From Centroberyx gerrardi (lineage: Eukaryota > Chordata > Actinopteri > Beryciformes > Berycidae): 64,000 bases of DNA. Position 1 is the first letter of the stretch; each line of letters starts with the position of its first letter. This document shows positions 42,392 to 53,031 of this stretch, in pieces. The position numbers and the translations under genes were made by a program. The notes below the pieces were generated by a model. The model saw nothing but the letters and a program-made list of their open reading frames with translations. It ran no database searches and was not told the DNA's origin. The stretch is taken from assembly GCF_048128805.1 (NCBI RefSeq), contig NC_135999.1:19049190-19113189 (forward strand), written 5' to 3'.

Positions 42392-45300
42392 TCAGTCGTT
42401 GAGGCGGGTTCCCAGCTCGATCTGCAGCGCCGCCTCCACACTGTCTGTGTGCTGGAGATCCGGCAGATCCGCTGCTAGTAGAACCTGCAGAACGGAGGGC
42501 TAAGGAAGGAAGCAAGATTGGAAGGAAGGACAGATAGCGATAGAAAGAGATTGGTAGGTGGATAGACAGATAGAGAGAGAGAGAGAAATTGTTTAAAAAG
42601 TATGTCGGCCAATACAAATCCTCTGTACCCAGAAATGCAGCGAGAGGTAATGGTTGTACCTGCAGTCTGGAGAAGACCAGCACCGCTCCTCGTAGTTTGA
42701 ACTGCCTCAGCAGGTCGCTGAGCTCACTGACCACTGAGTAGTCTATGGTGCTGACATGATGGCAGTCCAGGACTACTGACCGTGGAGGAGAAGCTGAGGG
42801 AGCGACAGGGGGGGAAGGCCAAGGGAGAGACGTTTAGGGGAAGGAGAGGAAAGGAGGAGGAAACACAGCATGTTAGTATTTCATGGAGCAGCTGCAGCCT
42901 TCAGAAACGAAGTATCCTCGACAAAGAGAGGGGAGCAGACGAACCCTTACCCTGCAGAGCCTGAGTGTGTATGATGCGGCTGAGGTACTCTGTGGCGGGG
43001 AAACTCAACCCACTGCCCAGCTCCATCACCAGCACGCCATGATCAGATACCTGCACACAGTCGGCACACATGGTTAACGGGAAAATCCAACTTCGGACAC
43101 ACTCACTGTTAGATATCATCAATGTGTGATTCAGTGCACTCCAGGAGTTATTCTGTGATGTGAAGTGTTGTAATTTACTTTTTCGTTGTACCCACTTTCC
43201 CTCAACCCGCTTTGACTATGTCTACTTCAGCTAGCGATTTCCTACATTTCCCAGAATAACTTTCAACAACAACCAGAGAACGGGCCTAAACTTGTTGCAT
43301 TCAGCTGTGGGTTATAGGTGTAGGTGGAGAGAGCAATAGTGATAGCGGAGTGAGAGATTCTCCAGTCAAGAAGAAGTCAAGAGTCGTGCCCCTTACTCAA
43401 AATACAACATGTCTTGTGGCTGCATTGCATTCTGGTCTATTGAGGCTGTGAGTCAGTGGAGAAATGTGTATCTCTGCCTCTTCTAAGATGGATTTCTCCC
43501 TGTATGATTGTTGAATGTCGATGCTGAATGGCGGCTCTAGAAAAGAAGCCCTTGGTCTTTGATTCTGAGGGTCTGACACCAAAACTTGATGTTTATCATT
43601 GATATTTAGATGGTTGACATTTTTTCTCCCATTAAATTCCATTGTAGCTGTGATGGAAATATCTTGACGGGACGGTAATAGGAAAAATACACCACCAAAC
43701 AACAAGATGGAACCAGGATTGCAAGGTACATCGCCAATAGCTGTTTTTTTAACAGTGTTAAAGTGTTTTAGAGTGGATTTTTTTTCACACAAATGCAGTG
43801 TTATACTACCTTTAATTTAGGTCTGGCGATGTTGTACAGCAGCATGGCTCCAGATACAGCCATCCCTCCTACGATGCCGTACTGCACCGCCCAGAAACTC
43901 ATCAGGAAGGTCACAGAGAAAGGCAGCAGGTCCAGCTCTGTGGAAGGAAGACACACAAGCATGAGACAAACAAACACATAAATGAACACAAACCTACACA
44001 AGCATGGAAGACACATCAGTTAAAACTCACTGCATATCCTCCACATCTTAGCCACGACGCGGTAATCCACCATGGGAGCTACGGCACAGATGATAACTGC
44101 TGCCAGAGAAGCTTTGGGAATGTAGTAGAAGGCCGGCATGAGGAACGCCAAGGAAAGCAGCACTATCACACCTGGAGAGAGACACAGACAGAGAGGAAGA
44201 CTGTAGATCTTCTTCAGTGAAACATCTCACTTCCAAACCAAGAGCAGAAAACCTTGATACACCTTAAATAAAACACACTCGAGCAACCACACATGCACAA
44301 AGCGAGAGAAAGAGAGAGAGAGAGAATGGAAAACGTGTGAGAAATAGCTATTTTTGGTGTCCCAGATGATGATCAAACAAAGTAAACAAAAGGACAACAT
44401 TGCCTTTGCTTCTTGTCTGGCCTGGAGGAGAATCATGTCACCAAACCCACCAAAGACATCATCATGTCTAAGTGATTTGATGTATTATTTGAAACTAGAA
44501 AAGATAACTTACACAGTTAGCAAATTCTATTTGGGGCTCTATGATCTCTCACTTTGATGAACTGAAAACTTTGCCTGAGCAATCATGTATCATATAACAA
44601 ATCATGAATTATATAACAAAAAAGTTTATATAGTCGTCCTTGTTTTTCCTTTCCTTCCCTTCTTTTTCCTTCCCTTCTGTTCTTCTCTGACTCCTCAGCT
44701 GTTGATCACATAGTTAGTGTTGTGCACATTTGTGTCTCATTCATTTGTGTACTAAGTTTTTATTAGTATTAAGTGTCCTATGGGCAGTTTGTATTGGAAG
44801 GGGGTGGACAGAAAGAAGGGAAAAATGAATATTTGTGTTCTATGTATGTCTTCTCTATCTGTAAATACAAATAAATGACAAACTACCAGGGTAATACTGG
44901 CAGACAGTTTGTTTGTAATACTGTCAGTTTGTTGTCTTTTATTGTAGCCTATCTGTCCACATCTGCTAAACCTGTTTTGTTATTTCTTTTAACAGCAGCA
45001 GCAATTTCCCCTTGAAGGACAATAAAGTTTTCCTTATCTTAAAACAACAACAAACAAACATGAGTTATTATGATAGCGACACTACCACATGTAACCACTG
45101 GGGAGAGGCAGAGACTACTGAGAATGAAAGACGGTACGGAGAAGACGCCTTACAGAGGAGAGGGAGGGGGAGAGAGGAAGCCAGGAAATGAGAAGTGGAA
45201 AAAATATATGATAACAGAGAAAGAGGGTGAAAGAGAGAGCAGGCAGAGTGAAAGTTGAAAGTTTTGGGACTCACTAGTGACGATCCCTCCAGCTGGAGTG

Positions 45301-45398
45301 CACACTCCTGTCTGGGAGTTCACCGCTGTCCTGCAGAGGAAGAGAACACAGTATTAGCACATTCGAAAAATTACACTGTAAATATCTGATATCTGATG

Positions 45399-45440
<42 letters not shown>

Positions 45441-47129
45441 CACACACACCTTCCAAAGCTGCCAGTGACAGGATAGGCTGACACAAAGGAGCCCATGATG
45501 TTGGTCAGACCAATTGCAAACAGCTCCTGGTTGGCGTCGATCCTGTAGTCGTTCTGACTGGCTGAGAGAGAGAAACACAGTAGAGATCGGACGATATGCT
45601 TTTGTCACGATACGCGGTATGGGGTTCACGATTCGATACAACCAAAAAGTTCAATGACAACAAAGTCTGACTGTGCAGAATTTATGTTTATTTCTAAGCT
45701 ACAAATCTAGCAATGCCATTGGCTTGCTAGAATTACGAATTACAAAGTGCAAATAATATTTAGATGGAGAGCTTGTGAAATTGTGATGGTCAAGCCGTCT
45801 CATTTGTAATTACTACAGCAGAATAAAATGTAGCTAACATCACGATTCATTTTTCTGCCCCACATACGTATTGTCACATTTTTGTATTGCGATATATTAA
45901 ATTTTAATATATTGTCCCATCCCTACCGGTCAACCACCTGATAAACCCCTCTTTGCTTATCTGGCCTGATTTATTTCATGTTAGTTAAATGTGTAACAAA
46001 GTACTGTTGCAAAAAAAAAAACGAGCTGATTGTGACTAAAGGATTAAAAGAATTGGAAAGAGAAGAAACTTACCAAAAGCTTTAGCAATAGCAATGCTCT
46101 CCAACAGACCCATGAAAGGAATCACAGCAAGCCCTCCTCCAAAACCCTGCCCAAACAGATAGACAGACAGGCCCGCTTATCCAGCTTTGATGCACTTGTT
46201 ATGAAGCAGAGCGATTTTGAAAAAGTTGTAACTCAAATGATCACCTCTACAATCTCTCCAAAGGTGACAACAGTGCCGTTGGCTGTGGTGTCGGTGGTGG
46301 GCGGCGGCCTGAACGGCGGGAGCCCCTTAGACGTTTTCCCGGTGATGGTGAAGACGTGATAACCATAAGCGTCCCAGGAAAACGCCACGAAGGATGCAGC
46401 CACCACCACCAGGGCGTTACGCACTGGACGGGACAGGAGGCACGAGAATGACAAAGGAAGTTAGAGGAACATTTTAAAACAGTAAAACCTGGGCGTCCTG
46501 GTGGCTTAGTGGTCTAAGGCACGTCCCATGTAAACACAACGTCCTGAGTTCGAAGCCGATCCAGGACCTTTGACATCCCGTCAACCCCTTCTCTCTCCCA
46601 ATCTTTCGTGTCTATCTGTACTTTGAACTTTCGAAAATGCCCCAAAAAATTATCTTTAAAAAAAAGTAAAACATGCAGCAAAAAGATGTGTATGCACATG
46701 TAAAAAAAAAAAACAACAACCTTGACCACAACACCATGAATCACTAAAGATAAAGAAAAGAAAATACATGCACACTGGAATGATGCTCTTTAGTGTTTAT
46801 TTGTAGCAATGTTTTGCCCTCAGGTTTTGCCCTCACATTTCTTTATCTTTTCTTTGTTTTTTTCAGTCATTATGTTTGAAACGCACTGGCTTTAATCCAT
46901 GACAATTAAGGCTTTTTAAAATTTCTAGCGTTTAGTCTCTTCCCTCCTTACTGGATTTAGAGTGCCTTGGAATTTGTGTATACAGCTCAAGAATTAACTT
47001 TTTTCTCACTGAAGGTTTTCAATCTTAGAGCTAGTATCTCAGTTTTCTACAGTATTTTTTTTTAATCTTTTGTAAAATTAAAACATGGACATAGGCATAC
47101 ATGCATATAAAAAGACAGACGCATTCACG

Positions 47130-47182
<53 letters not shown>

Positions 47183-49243
47183 ACTGACCGGTAGCAATGC
47201 CCCGCACCATTCTGCTGGCGACTCTGGAGTAGGTGGGAGAGTCGTCAGACGGGGGGCCCAGACTCGTCTTCATCAGCGTCAACATGACCAGCAGAGCGAG
47301 ACACAGCAGACCCAGGACCACGTCACCTACCCGCGCCTCTGGGATCTTGTAGAACGTGTAGTAAACCTGCAGGAAGAACTCCTGGGGAACGCCTTTGAGC
47401 CCCAGTATGTTCTAGACACAGAAATAAACACGGCTGCCGTCAGCCGCAGACACTGTCACTGAAGAAGAGAAGTTGTAGCTCTGATCCAGGGGTGTCCAAA
47501 CTTTTTTTCCTGAGGGCCACATACAGAAAAATATACGAAAGACTGGGCCACTCACTAGACATGAGGTATACTGCCTCACTTCTAATGCACTAACATTGGT
47601 AAAATCAATCAAATGCAGGTAAATTACGTTTGATAATTGAACATGTTTGAAGAAAAAAAGCCTCCATCACAGCTCTCCATTAGTAGATTTTCATTTTATT
47701 TTTTACAAAAAGGTTGGCAGGTCATTCTCTCAGTGACAGCCTCAGATTGGTTCTTAGGATGCTGATCCCTCTTCATTGTCCTGCATGAAGGGAGAGACAA
47801 GAAGAGAAATAGGGGATGTGGATATTTCAAGCTTGTTACACAAATAAATAATTGGGCTTGTTAACACATCAACTAATGTTTGTTAAAAAATTGTCATCAA
47901 CTTTAATTAACTGAATTTATTAAGTAATTGGGCTTATTGACACATGAAAACTGTGTGTATATTTTTAACTCACCTGTAATGGGAAGAATGTTGCGCTCAG
48001 TGGGAGCAGTGATGCTGCGCTTTGGTCTTAAGGATAGCTGGCAAGTCAGGAGTAAGTTTTGTGGTTGAGACGCGAAGGACGTCACGGAGATGGCTGTCGG
48101 TCATTCTGGTTCTCAATCTGCTTTTGTTCAGCGTTAACAGAGAGCTGCTCACAGATGTATGTTGAGCCGAACAGACTCATCATTCATTTTGCGTGGCGTC
48201 TCATCAGAGGAAACTTGCCCTTTTCCAAGCTCCGGTAGAAGTCAGGTAGGGAGAGAAGCTGATGTTGATTCTTCAGAGAATCATCACACTGCATTTCGAT
48301 CAGTTCTAATTGCAGACTCACTTCCACTTCTTCTGCATCCATTGAAAACGGAGCCGCAAACAGTGTGATTTCCTTCTCAATGACAGAAAAATCCTGAAAG
48401 CGCTGACTGAATTCTGTAATGAGATATGTGATCACACACACATATTCTCCCATTTTAGCAGAGAGCTTGGCATTTGGAAATGCGCATTTGATTTCGGTCA
48501 GCATGGGGAAGTGCGCTACATTGAAGTTGCGCAGTTGTGACTCGAAGAGACGGAGCTTCGCACGGAATGCTTTCATGTGCGCATACAGCTGTGGTACAAG
48601 CTGCTCTTTGCCTTGTTGCTGATACGGGCCAATTAAAAATGGATGGCGGGCCGCAGTTGGCCCGCGGGCCGTAGTTTGGACACCCCTGCTCTGATCTAAT
48701 GTTTCCTTCCATCCTTTTATTTGACTCTCTGTATAAGGTTTGTGCATTTTTTAGATAGATCACAGTAGAGAGACATAAGAAAGATTGAGAGAGAGAGAGA
48801 GAGAGGGGGATGACAAAGGTCCCAGGCCATATTCAGACCCAGGACCCATGCACCCGATCGTCTCACAATCCCCCAATTAAATGGTAGAAATGGCTGACAC
48901 AAATCCAGCATTCCTATGCTGATAAAACCTCCTTACACTGGCTCCCAATTCAAGACAGATCTTATTTCAAAGCACTGATCATAACGTGTGTGATTGCTTA
49001 CCTTACTGGTTTTATTTTATTCTATGTACATGTTAATCACTTTTCATTCTTGATATCTTAGCTTTTTATGAAGTGTATTGAGACAACTCTGTGACTTTGC
49101 ACTTTATAATAAACATAATAATAAACAAATAAACTTGAACTTGAACTTGAACAAGCAGCGGACTCCAGAATTAAGGTATTATAGCAAACAGGAGCTGTTT
49201 GCTTTGTGGCTTTGGAAGGTGTGTGCTTCTCTGTCTCTATCTC

Positions 49244-49286
<43 letters not shown>

Positions 49287-50738
49287 TTAACTCGCACCTT
49301 GACCTGGCCAAAGCCTATGGTTACTGCAGCAGCACAGGTGAAGCCTTTTATTACAGGAAAGGAGATGAAGTCCAACAGGAACCCTGCAGACGACAAGCAG
49401 AGCAGCCAGTGATCTACAGATCTATGACTTTGGATCAAGAACCAAAACCATGACTGAGATCAATAGATACAAGATAGAACCTGTAGAGCCTTTCACAAAC
49501 TGCGTCTGGTTAGGCACAGGAAGTCATAGACACGGTGGTAGGAAGTGGCTCTGCCGCACTGACAAACTGACTTCCTGCTTCTCCACAATCTCTGCTCTTG
49601 TCATTAAACATCCACTTCATCCCTCTCCATCCCTCTCTAAAACCCCTCTCTAAATCCACTCCCTCTCTCTCTATCTAACAATCTATTGTCGGTGTCAGGT
49701 GAAAACCTTGTGTGCAACTTTCCAAAAACTAAAAAATAGCCTTGTTTTTTTGTTTATAGCTTGACGACCATGCATTGTTGGAGCTCATCCAGTAGGTTTT
49801 GAAAGTCTTTTTTAAGCCTTTCAAAAGGGTTTCGTAGAAATTTCTCAGCCCACAGAGGACCTTCAACTGAACATGAAAATAATTTCCACATGACAACAGC
49901 GATCTCCTCCCTTACCTAATCTCAATAACGCCATGGCAGCTTGGATGACGCCACACAGGAGGCTGAGGAGCACGGCTCGGCCGGGCTGCCCCCCCACCAA
50001 GGAGGAGCACAGGAGGGACATGATGGCCGTGGGACCCAGGGTCACGTCCTTGGAGGTCCCCAGCAGGGTGTAGATGAACCCCCCCATGAAGGCAGAGTAC
50101 AGGCCGAACTGTGGAGAGACAGGTTTATCAATTAGAAGAGAGCAAAAGCATCAATGTGACAGAAAGGAAACTAAATCCATAAATGATGAATTATGATGTG
50201 ATGGGTGACAGAGAGGAAATTGTTATGTGAGTATTATGGAAGACAGTGGCAAAGAAATGGTAAAGCATAAGAAGTGGCACAATGTTCAGCTGCTCATCAG
50301 TATGCGAGTCTGTTTATATTTAATCTTTATTTATGCAAAGTACAAAAACTAACTATGCAGACTTGCTCAGTTGCTTTTCCAGCACTGCTCTGCTCATGTA
50401 GGGTTTGTATATGTAAGGTTTTATAGTTACTGACATCTCAAGTTTTACAGCGACACCCTCATTCAGCTGTACAGATTACTTAATACAGCTTGATGACAGA
50501 ACGCCACCCAGCAGAGACTCACCTGCACAGGAAGGCCCGCTACCTCGGCGTACGCCAGGGCCTGCGGCACCGTGGTCAGGCCGACGGTGAGGCCCGCTAT
50601 CAGGTCCATCTGCAGCCACCTAAGATTGTACCGGGGCAGCCAGGACAGGACGGGCAGCCAGGCCTTCAGCGTGCTGTAGGAGCAGCAGGCCTCCATCCTG
50701 CCCCGGGCCGAGACGCCTCCCACCAGAGGACGCTCCAT
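42392..50738 (-). CDS. slc26a11: SLC26A11, sulfate/anion transporter
   Basis: Thirteen phase-consistent exons: 50523-50738, 49916-50108, 49298-49383, 47189-47411, 46245-46423, 46074-46146, 45450-45561, 45275-45330, 44031-44171, 43810-43937, 42951-43050, 42660-42793, 42392-42499. They encode 582 residues (human about 606). The SLC26 membrane core is clear: 'DLIAGLTVGLTTVPQALAYA', 'FGLYSAFMGGFIYTLLGTSK', 'FPVIKGFTCAAAVTIG', 'DANQELFAIGLTNIMGSF' and 'YPVTGSFGRTAVN'. The C-terminal STAS domain starts at about residue 470 ('GVLVMELGSGLSFPATEYL', 'VVLDCHHVSTIDYSVV'). Known role: sodium-independent sulfate and anion exchange, reported on lysosomal and plasma membranes. The head-to-head partner is sgsh, as in human. 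The donor of exon 45450-45561 lies inside a (GT)n microsatellite. Introns carry a hAT transposon, a SINE and a MITE. Confidence 0.95.
43120..43785. repeat. about 0.67-kb interspersed repeat, copy 2
   Basis: Diverged, same-orientation copy of 2157-2850, lying in the slc26a11 intron between exons 10 and 11. Shared 'gctgtgggttataggtgtag', 'tgtggctgcattgcattctg' and 'aagaagcccttg'. Confidence 0.75.
45399..45449. repeat. (CT)n(CA)n compound microsatellite forming a splice donor
   Basis: The CA run ends directly at slc26a11 exon 7. On the transcript the donor reads GGAAG|gtgtgtgtg, so the repeat itself provides the GT. Confidence 0.9.
45581..45925. mobile_element. 345-bp MITE related to 9101-9420
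   Basis: Ends 'tagagatcggacgat' and 'tgtcccatccctac' with an internal body matching the brme1 intron copy ('ttcacgattcgatacaacca', 'cacgattcatttttctgccc'). Located in slc26a11 intron 6. Confidence 0.75.
46490..46665 (+). mobile_element. tRNA-derived SINE in slc26a11 intron 4
   Basis: Head 'gggcgtcctggtggcttagt' has an A box ('tggcttagtgg'), followed by a B box ('gagttcgaagc') at tRNA-like spacing. A unique tail 'catcccgtcaaccccttctc' and an A-rich end follow. The pol III boxes are well kept, so it is a rather young copy. Confidence 0.75.
47125..47180. repeat. (CA)n microsatellite next to slc26a11 exon 4 donor
   Basis: CA run starting 9 bases beyond the donor of exon 47189-47411. Confidence 0.95.
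47487..48688 (-). mobile_element. hAT DNA transposon, 1202 bp, with intact 8-bp target duplication
   Basis: Ends are CAGGGGTGTCCAAAC and its inverse GTTTGGACACCCCTG. They are flanked by perfect direct copies of CTCTGATC (47479-47486 and 48689-48696). It lies in slc26a11 intron 3, with its coding remnant on the same (minus) strand. At about 1.2 kb it is too short for a full transposase gene, so it is an internally deleted copy. Confidence 0.95.
48010..48640 (-). pseudogene. hAT transposase remnant (GTF2IRD2/Charlie-like)
   Basis: Minus frame to 48184 reads 'QGKEQLVPQLYAHMKAFRAK', then 'LRLFESQLRNFNVAHFP'. This resembles the hAT-derived part of GTF2IRD2. After a frame break, 'LFGSTYICEQL' and, in another frame, 'LNKSRLRTRMTDSHLRDVLR' match the hAT C-terminal dimerisation region. 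The N-terminal BED and catalytic parts are absent. Disabled. Confidence 0.8.
49247..49283. repeat. (GT)n microsatellite
   Basis: GT run beginning about 15 bases beyond the slc26a11 exon 3 donor (minus strand). Confidence 0.95.
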
Positions 50739-50973
50739 CGTACGAGGGTCAGAGGTGAGGAAGGAGGGTGGAGAAGCCCTGGAGGGGAGGAAGGCTGCGG
50801 ATGGAGATGAATAGAGAGCTGTAAGTGCACAAAGATACAGACCGATTTTCTTTCCTCAGCATATGGACTATGAACACAGTGCCTTCTTTACACATTTGAC
50901 TGCATGCACTAGGATTTCTCCTTTTTTTAAAATGTGACTAATCAGCTGATGGGAAGTGCTGCTTGGAGATGTG

Positions 50974-51017
<44 letters not shown>

Positions 51018-51730
51018 TCCTGAGCAAATATCCAGCGCAGCAAGGCCAACAGGTTGGGTTAGATTAGGTTACACACAAGTAATCAGTTAATACACTTCTC
51101 TTTTCAGATTCAGCTATTTTTGTTTTGTGGTTTGATGCAGAGCCTGAGGACAGAAAACAGGTCTATTTCTCTGAAGTCAAAACTGCTTTGTGGACTTCTA
51201 TAATCATATGACAATTTGGTTAAAGGTCAGTGCTTTGCTAGCTGTACAACAGCCAGAGCTTTTTCTGCATCATCATCCATGAGTAATACGGCTCCCTTAC
51301 AAAAAAATCACCAATATTCCTATAGGGAGTTTATATGACCTTATCGTACTTTATGGTATTTTGTTTACCCCCTATGGTATTACCATAAGATTTTCTGTGG
51401 AGTAATTTTGACCATTGCTATAATTGAAACAATAATAGCATGAGTGATATTTTAAAGTTTTGTTGTTATATTTCCATAGTATCTCTCTAAAACTGAATAG
51501 TGAAACATTAAATTGACAAAGTGTAAGAACATAAATAACATATGAACATGAATACATTTCAGATTAGTATGTAAGATGTATGACAACACAAATTAGAACA
51601 GAATAGAAAACAATAGAATAGAATAGAATCTTACCCAATACGAGCTCGTCTTCTGTTACATTATGCTTTAGTTTTGCTGTGATTTTAAGTTATAAGTTTC
51701 ATTTAAAACCACTTCCTCAAAAAGAGACAC

Positions 51731-51826
<96 letters not shown>

Positions 51827-52166
51827 TACTTCCTCGTTTTTTGGAACCGCAACAGCTTCTCATGTGACCGCTGTCATGTGACCAAAGTGGGCGGGGCTTA
51901 AGTTGTTTCAGGAAGGCGTGTGATTCAAGTGTCGGAAATGGGTCTATATTGTCGTTTATTGTTGGTAAAACAGCTGATATGTAGCTCTATGAAATAGGAC
52001 GTTACTTTATTTATTGAGTTTAATACTTTATTCACTGAGATCAATTGCTTTGAAACGCATTAAACACGTGTTTCGAAGCAAAACAATTGAGAGGTTTTGT
52101 CCTGAAACTGGAGAAAGTAACGTTAGGCCGAAGTTTTAATGAGTGCGGGTTCAGTTCATCTTCATC
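50739..52166. promoter_or_regulatory. intergenic region between divergent slc26a11 and sgsh
   Basis: The two start codons face apart across 1428 bases. Contents: (GT)n at 50975-51014, a 'cctatagggagtttat' repeat at 51295-51400, 'agaatagaat' repeats near 51595-51630 and a long (GA)n at 51734-51822. A GC-richer segment with 'tgggcggggctta' (GC box) at 51888-51901 lies about 270 bases above the sgsh ATG. No TATA box. A shared promoter is inferred from the conserved head-to-head order. Confidence 0.5.
51734..51822. repeat. (GA)n microsatellite in the slc26a11-sgsh promoter region
   Basis: About 89 bases of near-perfect GA, a purine-only strand that can form a triplex and bind GAGA-type factors. 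Confidence 0.95.
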
Positions 52167-52982
52167 ATGCTGCACGCGCTGGTTTTGTCTCTTATTTTGG
52201 CATCATGTTGCATCGGGGAGTCCAAGAAAAGACATGTCCTTCTAATAATTGGTAAGTGGTCTTCATAGCCTGAATATACCACCCACTCAAACTTGTCCCA
52301 CACAAATATGTAATAATGTGAACTTTACTTATATGGCACTTTCTAAAAACTGTTTACAAAGTGATTCCCAGCCAAGCAGACTATAGTAAAAACAGCAGGG
52401 AGAAAGGAGAACAGTGGAAACAATATGAGAGCAGTTTACAGAAGTAGGAACAACAAAAACAATGGTTTACAATAATGAAAGTCAAGAGAATTCCATATAA
52501 GAGCAGTGCAGAAGTAATGACAAAATACTATGCAATAATAAAAAAGTCAAGAGAGGGCAAGTTTATAAAAAAAATAGGTCTTTAAAGGAGATTTAAAAGA
52601 TGATGCAGACTTGGCCAAATGTATATCCAGTGGCAAGTAGTTCCAAAGTTTAGGGGCTTTGACTGCAGATGCCCTTTGACCTCAGTCAGGACTAAACCAG
52701 GTGCTTCTTTGGGTGTGTAGACCTCACTCCCCACCCTACACACACACACACACACACACACACACCATGGCATCACCTCTTTGTAAACCTTCAGCCCTTC
52801 TGTCTTTGCCCCCTTTCCCAGCCGATGACGCAGGTTTTGAGACAGAAGTGTACAACAACTCTGCGGTCCGCACCCCCCACCTCCGCTCGCTGGCCCGCCG
52901 CAGCTTGGTATTCCGCAACGCCTTCACCTCCGTCAGCAGCTGCTCCCCCAGCCGCTCCGCCATCCTCACCGGCCTGCCACAG

Positions 52983-53031
<49 letters not shown>

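Noticed and set aside
46490-46560. A functional tRNA gene
   Set aside because: The pol III boxes are good, but the downstream tail and A-rich end show a SINE.
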